Shown: one piece after another, positions 1-8,114 of the stretch
Layout: the number at the start of each line of letters is the position of its first letter
Numbering within the stretch: position 1 is the stretch's first letter
Source of the DNA: Planctomycetaceae bacterium
GTDB taxonomy: Bacteria > Planctomycetota > Planctomycetia > Pirellulales > Pirellulaceae
Assembly: GCA_015490875.1 (NCBI GenBank)
Contig: WFWZ01000388.1
Span: 1-38,444 of the forward strand
DNA length: 38,444 nt
Direction of reading: 5' to 3'
Notes under the pieces: model-generated
What the model saw: the letters and a program-made list of their open reading frames with translations, nothing else
What the model was told of the DNA's origin: nothing
Database searches by the model: none
Made by a program: the position numbers and the translations under genes

Positions 1-47
1 CTCGCTTTCGATTCCCCCGCCGCTACACTTCGTCGCCAAAACATGCC

Positions 48-323
48 TCAGCCGCCGGCATCGGAGGAGAGAATAAGCAGCGTCTGACCGTCTTCCAGCT
101 CGTAGCTCGCATCGTCGACGAAGATCTTGCCGTCGATACACGCGGCAAAGCCCTCCGCCATGCGGTTGCCTTCGAGGCAATGCCCGGAAAGGCTGGGAAA
201 TCGGGCCGCCAGGATCGCCAAAGCCTCTCCCAGACGCATCTTCCCTTCAATCGGCACCAGCGCCGTCTCGGCCACGCCCGCTCGGCGTTGCACGGTGCCA
301 AAAAACTCGACTCGGATCGCCAT
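48..323 (-). CDS. moaD: MoaD/ThiS-family sulfur carrier (molybdopterin synthase small subunit)
   Basis: A 91-residue ubiquitin-like protein. It begins MAIRVEFFGTVQ, typical of the first beta strand of MoaD, and ends in the di-glycine tail ...SSDAGG needed for C-terminal adenylation and thiocarboxylation. In the family, MoaD carries the sulfur that MoaE inserts into precursor Z to make molybdopterin; it is cytosolic. The reading frame is open upstream to 506, but that extension has no MoaD-like sequence. The ATG at 321-323 gives the normal family length and has GAGGAG just upstream, though the spacer is short. No moaE or moaA is visible; the gene lies at the left edge, so partners could be just outside. 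mogA, a later step in the pathway, lies 17 kb away. A general MoaD/ThiS-like carrier cannot be excluded. Confidence 0.8.
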   Translation of the reverse strand: MAIRVEFFGTVQRRAGVAETALVPIEGKMRLGEALAILAARFPSLSGHCLEGNRMAEGFAACIDGKIFVDDASYELEDGQTLLILSSDAGG

Positions 324-496
324 GACTCCTCGCACTGGCCGACTGGCATGTGCTCCTGGAAGAAGTGCTACCACCGTGACGCCCCAATCATAACGTATTC
401 TAGTGAGGCCGCCCACAATCTGCCAAAATGAATGGGGGAGCCGCACTCGAGGGAGCTCCCGATCCGCGAAGCGACTGCGCATCCGTAGGTTCGTCC

Positions 497-2236
497 ATGG
501 CCTCAACGCTCCGTTCCACGACGTCGGGATTTCCAGCTCGCGTGCTCACCCGTTGGCTACTCATCGTGTGGCTCTTGACTCTCACCGGCTGCCCGCCGCC
601 GGGATCGGGAATCGGGTCGAAGGAAGAGGAGGACACGTCGTCTCAGGATACCCAGGAGACGGCACCTCGCGTCGTGGTTCGCCGCAACCGCCCGCGACGC
701 CGTCCCCCTAAACGACTTCAATCGTATCCCGGTCGCCGTGGAAACGAAGAAACGCCGGATGAACGGATCGGCCAACTTCCGAAGGTTGACTGGGCTGCAG
801 GAGCTCCAGGAGGCGGGGATTTTGGAGGTATGCCGGGACCGACGCGGCCGGGACTTTCGAGCAAGGAAGCGCTCGAGCGGCTTTGGCGAGACGTCGCCGA
901 CGCCGCGGAACTCGGCCCGACGGAAATCTGCTGGTTGATCGACGTCTCACCCAGTGCCCGCCAGTGGCATGCCGAGTTGGTGAGTGCCATCGCCGGCAAC
1001 TACCGGGAGCTCCCCTCGAAGCAACCAGCCATCGCGAAGAACCTGACGACGCGCTTGGGAACGTTTGCCGACACGCACCAGTGGCTCACGCCGACTCCCT
1101 TGGCCGACGAAACCGAGGTTGCCAAGAAGTTCGAAGAACTCCCCAAGAGCAACTCAGCCGTCGAAAACGTCTTCGCCGCGGTTGCCGCGTCGTTGAAGCC
1201 ACTTCGCCAAGCGCGTCTCAAGGAGCGCAAAGAGGTCCTTCTGGTCATCCTCACGGACGAAGCCGGCAATGACGGGGAGACTCTTCTGACCGTGCTTCCC
1301 GACCTCAAGAAATACGGGATCCCCGTGACGGTCCTCGGCGTGCCGGCTCCCTTCGGCCGGCGTACCCTCGTCGGACAAAAGCTCGAAGGCGGCAAAGCGA
1401 AGGTGCCCACCCCTACGCAAAAGGCCGTCATCGTGCACGGTCCGGAGACGCAAGCGCCCGAGCGTCTTCACCTGATGTTCACCGACAGCGATACGGCGTT
1501 CGACCAGATCGATTCGGGATTCGGACCGTATGCGCTCGAGCAGCTTTGTTTTGAAACGGGCGGACGGTTTTGGGGGATGGATGTGCCCAGCGGAGGCGGA
1601 GAGGGAAGCACTCCGACGTGGCCCGGCTACAGCGTCCTCCGTTTCGACCCTTCGGTGATGAAGAAGTATCGGCCGAAGCTGCAAAGCCGGGAAGAGTATG
1701 AGGCGTTCGTCCAAGCCCATCGGTGCTGCCAGGTCCTCGTGGAAGCGGCTCGCATTCCCACGATCCCCGTCTTGTCTCATCCGCAACTGGTGTTCGCCAA
1801 GGATGACCCGCCGAAACTGAAGAACACGGTCGACGCAGCGCAGCAAGCGGCTGCCAAGGTGGAGTTGGAAATCCACCGAACCTACGACTTGCTCAAACAG
1901 GGGCTCGCTGATCGCAAGAAACTGACCGACCGCCGTTGGTGTGCTTCCTACGACCTGGCCATGGGCCGGATCGCAGCGGCGAAGGCTCGGGTCGATGGAT
2001 ACAACGCCATGCTGGCGGCTCTCAAGCGAGGCATTCCCGAAAAGAATCCCGACGCCACCTCTTGGGTGCTGGCGCCTGCCGAGACGACCGACTTGACCAG
2101 CTCTCTCCGATCGCTCATCAAACAGGCTCGCGAACATCTCGAGCGTGTCGTGCGGGAACACCCGGGCACCCCGTGGGAGTTCCTCGCCAAGGAAGAACTC
2201 AAAACGCCGCTCGGATGGAAATGGACCGAACAATAG
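497..2236 (+). CDS. vWA-domain lipoprotein, planctomycete-type, function unknown
   Basis: About 579 residues from the ATG at 497. An upstream in-frame ATG at 428 would put 23 non-hydrophobic residues before the signal peptide, so I prefer 497. The N-terminus has a hydrophobic core (WLLIVWLLTLTGC) with a lipobox, C32 being the lipidated residue, which implies export and membrane anchoring. A Glu/Asp-rich and then Arg/Pro-rich linker follows. A von Willebrand factor A-like domain spans roughly residues 143-285: the MIDAS-like DVSPS is at 149-153 and a hydrophobic strand leads to TDEAGND near 253-258, so a bound divalent metal is plausible. The C-terminal half (to TPLGWKWTEQ) is alpha-helical, with a PGTPWEFLAKEEL stretch that I have not assigned to a family. 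The gene converges on the phosphorylase genes. The role is unknown; binding or scaffolding is inferred from the vWA fold. Confidence 0.7.
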   Translation: MASTLRSTTSGFPARVLTRWLLIVWLLTLTGCPPPGSGIGSKEEEDTSSQDTQETAPRVVVRRNRPRRRPPKRLQSYPGRRGNEETPDERIGQLPKVDWAAGAPGGGDFGGMPGPTRPGLSSKEALERLWRDVADAAELGPTEICWLIDVSPSARQWHAELVSAIAGNYRELPSKQPAIAKNLTTRLGTFADTHQWLTPTPLADETEVAKKFEELPKSNSAVENVFAAVAASLKPLRQARLKERKEVLLVILTDEAGNDGETLLTVLPDLKKYGIPVTVLGVPAPFGRRTLVGQKLEGGKAKVPTPTQKAVIVHGPETQAPERLHLMFTDSDTAFDQIDSGFGPYALEQLCFETGGRFWGMDVPSGGGEGSTPTWPGYSVLRFDPSVMKKYRPKLQSREEYEAFVQAHRCCQVLVEAARIPTIPVLSHPQLVFAKDDPPKLKNTVDAAQQAAAKVELEIHRTYDLLKQGLADRKKLTDRRWCASYDLAMGRIAAAKARVDGYNAMLAALKRGIPEKNPDATSWVLAPAETTDLTSSLRSLIKQAREHLERVVREHPGTPWEFLAKEELKTPLGWKWTEQ

Positions 2237-2257
2237 GTTCGGCCTTCCGCCTAATTA

Positions 2258-2282
2258 CGTAGGTCGGGCTTTCTAGCCTGAC
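2258..2282 (-). repeat. Palindromic repeat, copy 1 (inverted, diverged)
   Basis: On the minus strand this reads as copies 2 and 3 below with two base differences. Its stem is GTCGGGCT...AGCCTGAC, one mismatch from perfect. It starts 21 bases after the stop codon of the vWA lipoprotein gene. Confidence 0.8.
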
Positions 2283-2397
2283 CGAAATCAGAATAGACGT
2301 AATTCAACAGGAGACCAAACGCCACCGGGAGGGGACCACCACACGCGAGCGCCGGATTGCCAAACGGACATGATGGACCGTAACAGTGCTTGTTTTT

Positions 2398-2422
2398 GTC
2401 AGGCTGGAAAGCCTGACCTACG
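2398..2422 (+). repeat. Palindromic repeat, copy 2
   Basis: The element contains a perfect 8-bp stem, GTCAGGCT/AGCCTGAC, around a GGAA loop, followed by CTACG. It is identical over 25 bases to copy 3. Translated on the other strand it gives the QAFQPD-type peptide often seen in spurious planctomycete gene calls, which points to a dispersed REP-like element. Confidence 0.85.
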
Positions 2423-2447
2423 TGGGCTTTGCAAGAAACAAGAAGGG

Positions 2448-2578
2448 TCTCGCGCAAAGACGCGAAGACGCAAAGGAGGGAATTCAGGAAGAGACAGAAG
2501 ACGGGGATGGACGACGAACACACTCTCCATCCTCATTCTAAAAAACCCCTCTGCGCTCTTTGCGCCTCTGCGAGAGAG
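2448..2578. repeat. Imperfect inverted pair of a CGCAAAGACGCGAAG-type repeat
   Basis: The left arm (2448-2476) is a tandem-like string of the pattern CGCAAAGACGCGAAGACGCAAAG. The right arm (2548-2578) is a diverged copy in opposite orientation (CTCTTTGCGCCTCTGCGAGAG). They enclose about 70 bases of unrelated sequence ending in a short A-run. The left arm shares 19 consecutive bases with a copy at 15029-15047, so this is a dispersed family rather than a local accident. Confidence 0.7.
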
Positions 2579-2583
2579 ATTTC

Positions 2584-2608
2584 GTCAGGCTGGAAAGCCT
2601 GACCTACG
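2584..2608 (+). repeat. Palindromic repeat, copy 3
   Basis: Identical to copy 2 in all 25 positions and in the same orientation, 186 bases downstream. The palindrome could form a hairpin in transcripts entering from either flanking gene. Confidence 0.85.
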
Positions 2609-2673
2609 GAAGCCTACCGTATGGTCACCACGGGAACGACTTCGACGCGACCGGCACGACCCGTGCTCACCGC

Positions 2674-3504
2674 CTAACTACGTTCCACATATTCTAACCC
2701 CGTTTCGATGGCCGCTGTCAATCGCTGCTCGGCTTTCAACGCCCAGTCGATCACCTCCTCGTGGGTCACCCGTTGCGGCGCGTCGGGCTTCGCCTCGTTC
2801 GTGATCACGCTCAGCCCCAGCACCGATGCTCCAGCTTCACTCGCCACGATCGCCTCGGGAATCGTCGACATCCCCACCGCATCGGCCCCCAACTTCCGAA
2901 GCATTCGGTACTCGGCTCGCGTTTCGTAGTTCGGACCCAACACGCCCGCATAGACTCCTTGAACCACCGGCATATCGCTACGCCATGCGCCTGCCATGAC
3001 CGCGTCACTCCACTGCGCATCGTAGGGAAATGCCGCACGCGTTCCTCGAGCCTCTTCGCTTGTAGGCCTGGAGAGAAACCCGCGAAACATCAAATTGAGA
3101 TGATCGCGAATCACCATGATCTGCCCCGCTCGCAGCAATGGATGCAGACCGCCCGCTGCATTGGTGACAATGATGCGTCGCACACCCAGCGTCAGCATCA
3201 GCCGGACAACATAAGTGACATCGTTCCACGTTCGTCCTTCGTACAGGTGGCACCTCCCGCAAGCCACGATGCACGGACACGATCGCCATTCGCCTACCAC
3301 GAGCTTCCCCTGATGGCCGACCGCCGTGGGAACCGGAGCACCCGGCAGATCGCCGTAAGCGATCTCGACCGTGTGCTCGACTCCCGACACGATGCCCCCC
3401 TGTCCACTGCCGAGAACAATGCCGACTCGAGGCGCCAGGTTCGTGCACTGGCGGACCAAGGCGGCGGCTTCGGCTAGTTCATCATGAGGATCCGCCGCGT
3501 TCAT
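2674..3504 (-). CDS. Purine nucleoside phosphorylase, trimeric class, Asn-type (second paralogue)
   Basis: A 276-residue homologue of trimeric purine nucleoside phosphorylase (mammalian PNP family), which cleaves purine nucleosides with phosphate to the base and ribose-1-phosphate in cytosolic salvage. Visible motifs are a phosphate-loop-like GSGQGG (32-37), GHQGK (63-67), CGRCHLYEG (82-90), TNAAGG (114-119), GPNYETRAEYR with E194, GMSTIPE (211-217) and VITNEAKPD with N236. E194 and N236 correspond to human E201 and N243, the pair that reads 6-oxopurines, so inosine/guanosine are the expected substrates. The ATG at 3504 overlaps the stop of the upstream paralogue as ATGA, implying translational coupling. 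Open frame continues upstream to 4368 only because it shadows the paralogue. An unusual Cys replaces the Phe of the usual GRFH motif. Confidence 0.9.
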   Translation of the reverse strand: MNAADPHDELAEAAALVRQCTNLAPRVGIVLGSGQGGIVSGVEHTVEIAYGDLPGAPVPTAVGHQGKLVVGEWRSCPCIVACGRCHLYEGRTWNDVTYVVRLMLTLGVRRIIVTNAAGGLHPLLRAGQIMVIRDHLNLMFRGFLSRPTSEEARGTRAAFPYDAQWSDAVMAGAWRSDMPVVQGVYAGVLGPNYETRAEYRMLRKLGADAVGMSTIPEAIVASEAGASVLGLSVITNEAKPDAPQRVTHEEVIDWALKAEQRLTAAIETGLEYVERS

Positions 3505-4331
3505 GCTCGAGGCTCTTCCGCCAAGACACCCATCACCAGCTTTGTCAGCTTCGGTTCGGCTTCCTGGGCCGTTTTGATAATGGCGTCGACGTCGGCCACT
3601 TCCAGGGCATCGGGAAGGCACATGTCGGTGATGACCGAGAACCCGACCACACGCATGCCGCTGTGCACCGCCACGATCGTCTCGGGAACCGTCGACATCC
3701 CGACGACATCGGCGCCGATCATCCTCAAGAAACGGTACTCGGCTCGCGTCTCCAAATTCGGCCCGGTCACGGCGACGAAGACGCCTTGATGCGCCCGGAT
3801 GTTCTCGCGACGCGCCACTGCCAACGCTCGCTCGATCAACGCATGATCGTACGGCTCGGACATGTCGGGGAACCGCGGTCCCAACCGGTCGTCGTTGATC
3901 CCGATGAGCGGATTGTCGCCCATCAAGTTGATCTGGTCCTCGATCAACATGATGTCGCCGCAGCGATAGTACGGATTCATTCCTCCGCATGCGTTGGACA
4001 GGACCAGTAAATCCGCTCCCATGGCCTTCATGACGCGAACGGGAAGCGTGATCTGCTTGAGTGAGTACCCTTCGTAGCGATGAAAGCGCCCTTCCATGGC
4101 CATCACGGGCAGTCCCTCGAGCCGGCCGCACACGAGACGCCCTCGGTGACTGATGGCGGTCGAACGGGGAAAATGAGGCACCGATTCGTAATCGATCGTC
4201 GCTTCCACATCGATCCGGTCGACGAGGCTCCCCAAACCGGTCCCGAGAATGATGCCCGCCTTCGGCGTCCCCGGCCACGCGCGGCGAATCTCGGCGACCG
4301 CTTCCTGGATCTGATCGTACAACTCCAACAC
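3501..4331 (-). CDS. Purine nucleoside phosphorylase paralogue, Asp-type (possibly 6-aminopurine or MTA-like specificity)
   Basis: A 276-residue protein of the same family and length as its downstream neighbour. Motifs are GTGLG (30-34), SHRGR (61-65), MEGRFHRYEGY (79-89), SNACGG (112-117), GPNLETRAEYR with E194, GMSTVPE (211-217) and VITDMCLPD with D236. At the position equal to human N243 it has Asp where the paralogue has Asn. In the family, Asp there favours 6-aminopurines, as in methylthioadenosine phosphorylase, so adenosine-type specificity is possible; this is inference. The start is a GTG at 4331 preceded by AGGAGG with an 8-base spacer, a strong ribosome site that rules out longer frames. 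It is the first gene of the pair and is divergent from the YceH gene, with a 243-base shared upstream region. Confidence 0.88.
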   Translation of the reverse strand: MLELYDQIQEAVAEIRRAWPGTPKAGIILGTGLGSLVDRIDVEATIDYESVPHFPRSTAISHRGRLVCGRLEGLPVMAMEGRFHRYEGYSLKQITLPVRVMKAMGADLLVLSNACGGMNPYYRCGDIMLIEDQINLMGDNPLIGINDDRLGPRFPDMSEPYDHALIERALAVARRENIRAHQGVFVAVTGPNLETRAEYRFLRMIGADVVGMSTVPETIVAVHSGMRVVGFSVITDMCLPDALEVADVDAIIKTAQEAEPKLTKLVMGVLAEEPRA

Positions 4332-4574
4332 GCCTGGTTCCTCCTGCAGCTATCTCCCAATTCGGCACCGGCGGCCACGCTTCCAGCCGTGCCGTCCTGA
4401 CCCGGTTGCGTCCCTAAAAAGGTCACGCCGTTCGGCCGGTTCGCCCCGCGAGCCAAAACGTAGCCGATCGGCGCCAGACCTGCCATTCCCCTACCCGTCC
4501 GCTTGCCCTCGGAGTATTCTGCCAGGCGAACTGGGGCCCCGTCGACTCCCTGGAACATCTTGCGAGGATTTCCG

Positions 4575-5345
4575 ATGACTGGCGATTTTTCCGAAGACCG
4601 GCCTTCCCTTCCTCAAGCCCCCTCCTCCACCGGAGACGCGGCTTCCGCGGCTCCCGGTTCGGAAAGCAACCAAGATACTGCACCGGCGATTCCACAACTC
4701 AATGCCATCCAACGCCGCATCGTCGGCGTCCTTGTGGAAAAGGCCAAGACGACTGGCGATAATCTGTTGACACTCAATGCCCTCACCACCGGGTGCAACC
4801 AGAAGTCGAACCGGTCTCCCAAGATGAACCTCGACAGCGATGAGGTCCTGTTGGAACTCGATGAGCTCTGCCGAATGGGAGCCGTCACCGAAGTGCACGG
4901 GGATGGGCGCGTTCCCAAATACCGGCACCGTATCTACGACTGGCTCGACGTGGGCGACAAGGAAGCCGCGATCGTGGCCGAACTCCTTCTGCGCGGCCCT
5001 CAGACACTCGGAGAACTGCGCAGTCGCGCCTCCCGCATGGCTTCGATCCCTGATATGGCGGCGCTTCAGTCGCTCCTCCGACCGCTCATCGACCGGCGGG
5101 TTGTCGTCGAACTGACGCCTCCCGGACGAGGCCAGATCGTGACGCACGGACTCTACCTCGACCGCGAGTGGGACAAGGTGCGCGAGTCGGTGGCTACTTC
5201 AGGCCGTCAAGGAGCCGCCGCTGTCGAAGCCGCTTCGGCCGCGACGGCCACACCATTGGCTCAACGCGTCACAGCGCTCGAGGAAGCCCTCGAGGCGCTG
5301 CAGGCCAAAGTGGAGGAACTTGAGCGGCGCATCGACGGCTCGTAG
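4575..5345 (+). CDS. YceH/DUF480 (UPF0502) family winged-helix-like protein
   Basis: A 256-residue protein. The central part matches the YceH family: an LNAIQRRIVGVLVEKAKTT-type opening, the signature CNQKSNR (74-80) with MNL after it, and LLRGPQTLGELRSRASRM (about 138-155), characteristic of the second winged-helix unit. The family's biochemical role is not established. The first 40 residues are low-complexity Ser/Pro/Ala-rich. After a linker, the C-terminus (about 225-253) is a heptad-patterned coiled coil (VTALEEALEALQAKVEEL), which suggests dimerisation. I chose ATG 4575 because GAGGA lies 6 bases upstream; an earlier in-frame ATG at 4503 adds 24 residues without family similarity. The gene converges on the PSC1-WD40 gene, 48 bases away. 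Confidence 0.87.
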   Translation: MTGDFSEDRPSLPQAPSSTGDAASAAPGSESNQDTAPAIPQLNAIQRRIVGVLVEKAKTTGDNLLTLNALTTGCNQKSNRSPKMNLDSDEVLLELDELCRMGAVTEVHGDGRVPKYRHRIYDWLDVGDKEAAIVAELLLRGPQTLGELRSRASRMASIPDMAALQSLLRPLIDRRVVVELTPPGRGQIVTHGLYLDREWDKVRESVATSGRQGAAAVEAASAATATPLAQRVTALEEALEALQAKVEELERRIDGS

Positions 5346-5393
5346 CAAGCGCCCTCGATCGACGCTCGCGGCAAATCAGAGGACCGGGAACCG

Positions 5394-6779
5394 CTACGGT
5401 TGCGGCCGTGGTTTCGCAGTCACGCGATGCGTCCAGTGCCACGTCTGGTTCTTTTCCTTCAGCCGCCACACCCAGATTTCGCCCAAGTCGGTGCCGGCCG
5501 CCAACCATTGCTTCGACGGCTCCCACGCCAGCGAAACCACCCGCCCTTTCGGGCCGCTCCACCGTCCGCTCTCTTTCCGCGTCTTTCCGTCCAACTTCAC
5601 GACACGCCCACTGCGCGCCCCCGCAAAGAACCCTCCATCCCCGGCCACAAACGCAAAGACACCTCCACCGACTCGCACTTCCGCCTGCTTCTTTCCGTCG
5701 GATACCGACCAGAAGAAGGCACGTGCCGATTCGTCGGCCGACACGATCTGCTTTCCGTCAGGCAGAAACGAGATGCCCCACACCGGCTGCTTGTGCTCAG
5801 CGAAGACCTGCTCGATCTTGCCATCCTTGGCCGACACGACGATCGCCTGGCCATCGAAACCGGCCGTGGCGATGCGATCCCCTTGGGGACTCCACGCGAC
5901 CTGCTTGACCCATTCCTTGTGGACTTCCGCCGACCAAAGAGCCATCGAGTCCTCTCCGTTGATGACTGCCACATATCCGTCACTGGCGCCGGCGGCCCAC
6001 CGACCGTGAACCTCATCCACGGCAACACTCAGGACGACGTCGCCGCGCACCCACGGAACGGCAAGGACCTCCCATGAGCCGGTATCGACAATGCGCACTT
6101 CTCCCAGCCGCCCCGGTTCTCCGCCGGCAACCGCCAACCGGTTCCGCTTTGCGTCGACGGCCATGCTATGAATCCGACTCGGCAGATTCCTCACGCGGCG
6201 CACGAGTGCCGCTTGTTCAGGATCCCAAAGAAGCAACTCGCGGTAGCCCCCAGTGGCAAGTAGCCACCGATCACCCTGCCGAATCCATGCCATAGCCGCC
6301 ACTGGCAGAGGACGGGCATAAGTCTCCGGTGGAGGCGGATGCGTGCCTGGAGCCACAATCGTGACGATCGGCGCGCTGGCGTCTCCTCCGTCATAGCGGG
6401 CTCCCTCGGCGATCCACCGGCGCACAAGCTTCACAAAGTCGGCGGGAAGAGGGTCTGATTCGTACGGCATGCGCTCCGACTCGTCATCCGACTCGAGGCG
6501 CCTCAGCAATTCGCTCTCGTCCGGTTTTCCCCCTGTCACGGGCATGTCACCGCTGTCTCCCGGCTTGAGCAACATGGTGAAGGTATCGACTCGGTAGCCA
6601 CCTTCCGTCTTCTTCGCCGAGTGGCAAGCCAAACACTGATCGCGCAACACCGGCGCGAGATCTCGACGAAACGAGACGCTCGCGCCGGCTGGCTCCGCCG
6701 CCGATACGATCGCGGCCGACCACCCGCTCGCAAGCAACCCAATAATCAACAGATGCATCAACATGATCGAGTCCCTCAT
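5394..6779 (-). CDS. Exported planctomycete cytochrome C (PSC1-type) plus WD40 repeat protein
   Basis: A 461-residue protein with a signal peptide (hydrophobic MHLLIIGLLASGW, likely cut near VSA-AEP at 27). Residues 35-128 form a PSC1-like c-type cytochrome domain: heme-binding CLACH at 49-53, the typical VSFRRDLAPVLRDQC lead-in, and RMPYESDPL near 103-111, where M104 could be the distal ligand. From about 155 to 450 come WD40/beta-propeller repeats with GD-type turns and strands such as VWGISFLPDGKQIVSAD and VVSLAWEPSKQWLAAG. The mature protein should sit outside the cytoplasmic membrane. Such fusions are common in planctomycetes, but electron partners and substrates are not known. GAGGAAGGGG precedes the ATG. 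It lies 19 bases after the lactonase-fold gene, probably co-transcribed. Confidence 0.88.
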   Translation of the reverse strand: MRDSIMLMHLLIIGLLASGWSAAIVSAAEPAGASVSFRRDLAPVLRDQCLACHSAKKTEGGYRVDTFTMLLKPGDSGDMPVTGGKPDESELLRRLESDDESERMPYESDPLPADFVKLVRRWIAEGARYDGGDASAPIVTIVAPGTHPPPPETYARPLPVAAMAWIRQGDRWLLATGGYRELLLWDPEQAALVRRVRNLPSRIHSMAVDAKRNRLAVAGGEPGRLGEVRIVDTGSWEVLAVPWVRGDVVLSVAVDEVHGRWAAGASDGYVAVINGEDSMALWSAEVHKEWVKQVAWSPQGDRIATAGFDGQAIVVSAKDGKIEQVFAEHKQPVWGISFLPDGKQIVSADESARAFFWSVSDGKKQAEVRVGGGVFAFVAGDGGFFAGARSGRVVKLDGKTRKESGRWSGPKGRVVSLAWEPSKQWLAAGTDLGEIWVWRLKEKNQTWHWTHRVTAKPRPQP

Positions 6780-6798
6780 GTGTCCCCTTCCTCAACCG

Positions 6799-8064
6799 TC
6801 AGCCATCCAATGCGACAAACACAACGTGCGACGGATTGCCGACGGGAACAAACTGGCCCGTGAAACGGAGTTGTCCCGACTGGCGATCGACATGAAACAC
6901 CGCCACGTTGTCCGAACGCTGGTTGCAGCAGTAGAGAAACCTCCCGGATGGGTCAAAGCTGAAACTGCGAGGATAATTGCCTTGCGTCCAGACTTCGCCG
7001 AGGTAGGATAGCGATCCCTCCTTGCCGATCGCAAAGATGGCGATGCTGTCGTGCAGTCGATTGCCGGCGTATAGAAATCGACCATCATGCGAAACCAGGA
7101 TCTCCGAACAGAAGTTGCTCCCAGCGAATCCTTTGGGCAGTGTCGAAATTGTCTGGCGCGCCTCGAGTCGCCCACGGTCAGCATCGTACTCAAACTGCAC
7201 GACCGTCGATCCTTCTTCTTGAATCGAATAGAGCCACTTGCCGTTGGGGTGGAAATCGAAATGGCGCGGTCCATCACCCGGCGGCAATGCTACGGCGTGT
7301 GGTGAGTTCGGCGATAACTTCCCGCTCTCCACATCGAATTTCCAGATGAAGATGCAGTCGAGTCCCAAATCGGCATGCAGCACGAACCGACCAGAAGGGT
7401 CCGACTCGATCATATGAGCGTGAGTCCCATCATGGCCGCTGATGGCAAAGCTTCCCGGCGGCGCGTGCGCCGCCTTCCTCGGTCCAATCGTCCCATGATC
7501 CTCTCTCACGTCCACCGGATGCCCGAGCCGCCCGTTGGGCAAAACGGGCAGACAGGCGATCGAACCTCCGAAGTAATTCGCCACGAAGAGAAACCGGCCG
7601 CTCGGATGCAGGCTGACGTACGTCGGTCCGGCTCCACCGGAAGGAACACGATTGAGCAGCTTGAGTTGCCCCGTCTTTCGATCGATCGCGAGGGCACTCA
7701 CCGTGCCGCTCGGCTCCTTCCCCCAACGATCGGTTTCATTGGCGCTGTAGAGAAACCGCCCCGACCGATCGGCGGCCAAGCAACTGGGGCTCGTCCCCGA
7801 TCGAAACTCGCCCGCCGCCGTCATCCGTCCGCTGTCCCGATCGATGCGAAACAGATGGATCCCGCGACCGTTTCCCGGAGGGAGATCGACTTGGGTCGGG
7901 GGGACGTCTCCCAACGGCGAGCTGAACGTGCCGACATATGCCATGAGTGGACCCCCATGGCGAGCCTTTGCGCCGGCGGCCCGTCGCCCAGTTCCCACTG
8001 CTGTGGCGGCCATGCAAGTCGAATGAACGAGCCACGATCGGCGAGAGAACAACTGAGCAGACAC
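6799..8064 (-). CDS. Tat-exported 7-bladed lactonase (6-phosphogluconolactonase-like fold) protein
   Basis: A seven-bladed beta-propeller protein of the bacterial lactonase family (Pgl/YbhE-like, PF10282-type). Repeated blade signatures are visible: HPSGRFLFVANY, DPSGRFVLHADLG, HPNGKWLYSIQE, SHDGRFLYAGNR and DPSGRFLYCCNQ. The opening YVGTFSS and the close VPVGNPSHVVF are typical. Start choice: a GTG at 8064 has AGGAG 8 bases upstream and puts a twin-arginine motif (FSRRSWL) at residues 6-12 before a hydrophobic stretch, a normal Tat signal. The alternative ATG at 8118 overlaps the upstream stop as ATGA but has no ribosome site. Export argues against a cytosolic pentose-phosphate role; the substrate is unknown. 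It lies between the cardiolipin synthase and PSC1-WD40 genes in one likely transcript. Confidence 0.88.
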   Translation of the reverse strand: MSAQLFSRRSWLVHSTCMAATAVGTGRRAAGAKARHGGPLMAYVGTFSSPLGDVPPTQVDLPPGNGRGIHLFRIDRDSGRMTAAGEFRSGTSPSCLAADRSGRFLYSANETDRWGKEPSGTVSALAIDRKTGQLKLLNRVPSGGAGPTYVSLHPSGRFLFVANYFGGSIACLPVLPNGRLGHPVDVREDHGTIGPRKAAHAPPGSFAISGHDGTHAHMIESDPSGRFVLHADLGLDCIFIWKFDVESGKLSPNSPHAVALPPGDGPRHFDFHPNGKWLYSIQEEGSTVVQFEYDADRGRLEARQTISTLPKGFAGSNFCSEILVSHDGRFLYAGNRLHDSIAIFAIGKEGSLSYLGEVWTQGNYPRSFSFDPSGRFLYCCNQRSDNVAVFHVDRQSGQLRFTGQFVPVGNPSHVVFVALDG

Positions 8065-8114
8065 ATCCAGGGCTCCTATCGAGGCAAACGGGGACGCTAC
8101 GGCAGACTCCCTCA

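Larger units (their letters stand above)
2237..2673. other. Repeat-rich convergent intergenic region
   Basis: This 437-base gap separates two convergent genes and has no convincing coding sequence. It holds three copies of a 25-base palindromic repeat and an imperfect inverted pair of a second repeat family, listed separately. The hairpins could end transcription from both sides, but none is followed by a clear T-run, so a terminator call is not supported. Confidence 0.8.

Noticed and set aside
1..44. A minus-strand ATG at 42-44 just after moaD, open for 14 codons to the left edge.
   Set aside because: Could be the next gene of a moaD operon, but 14 codons (MFWRRSVAAG...) show no family similarity and open frames of this length are common in GC-rich DNA.
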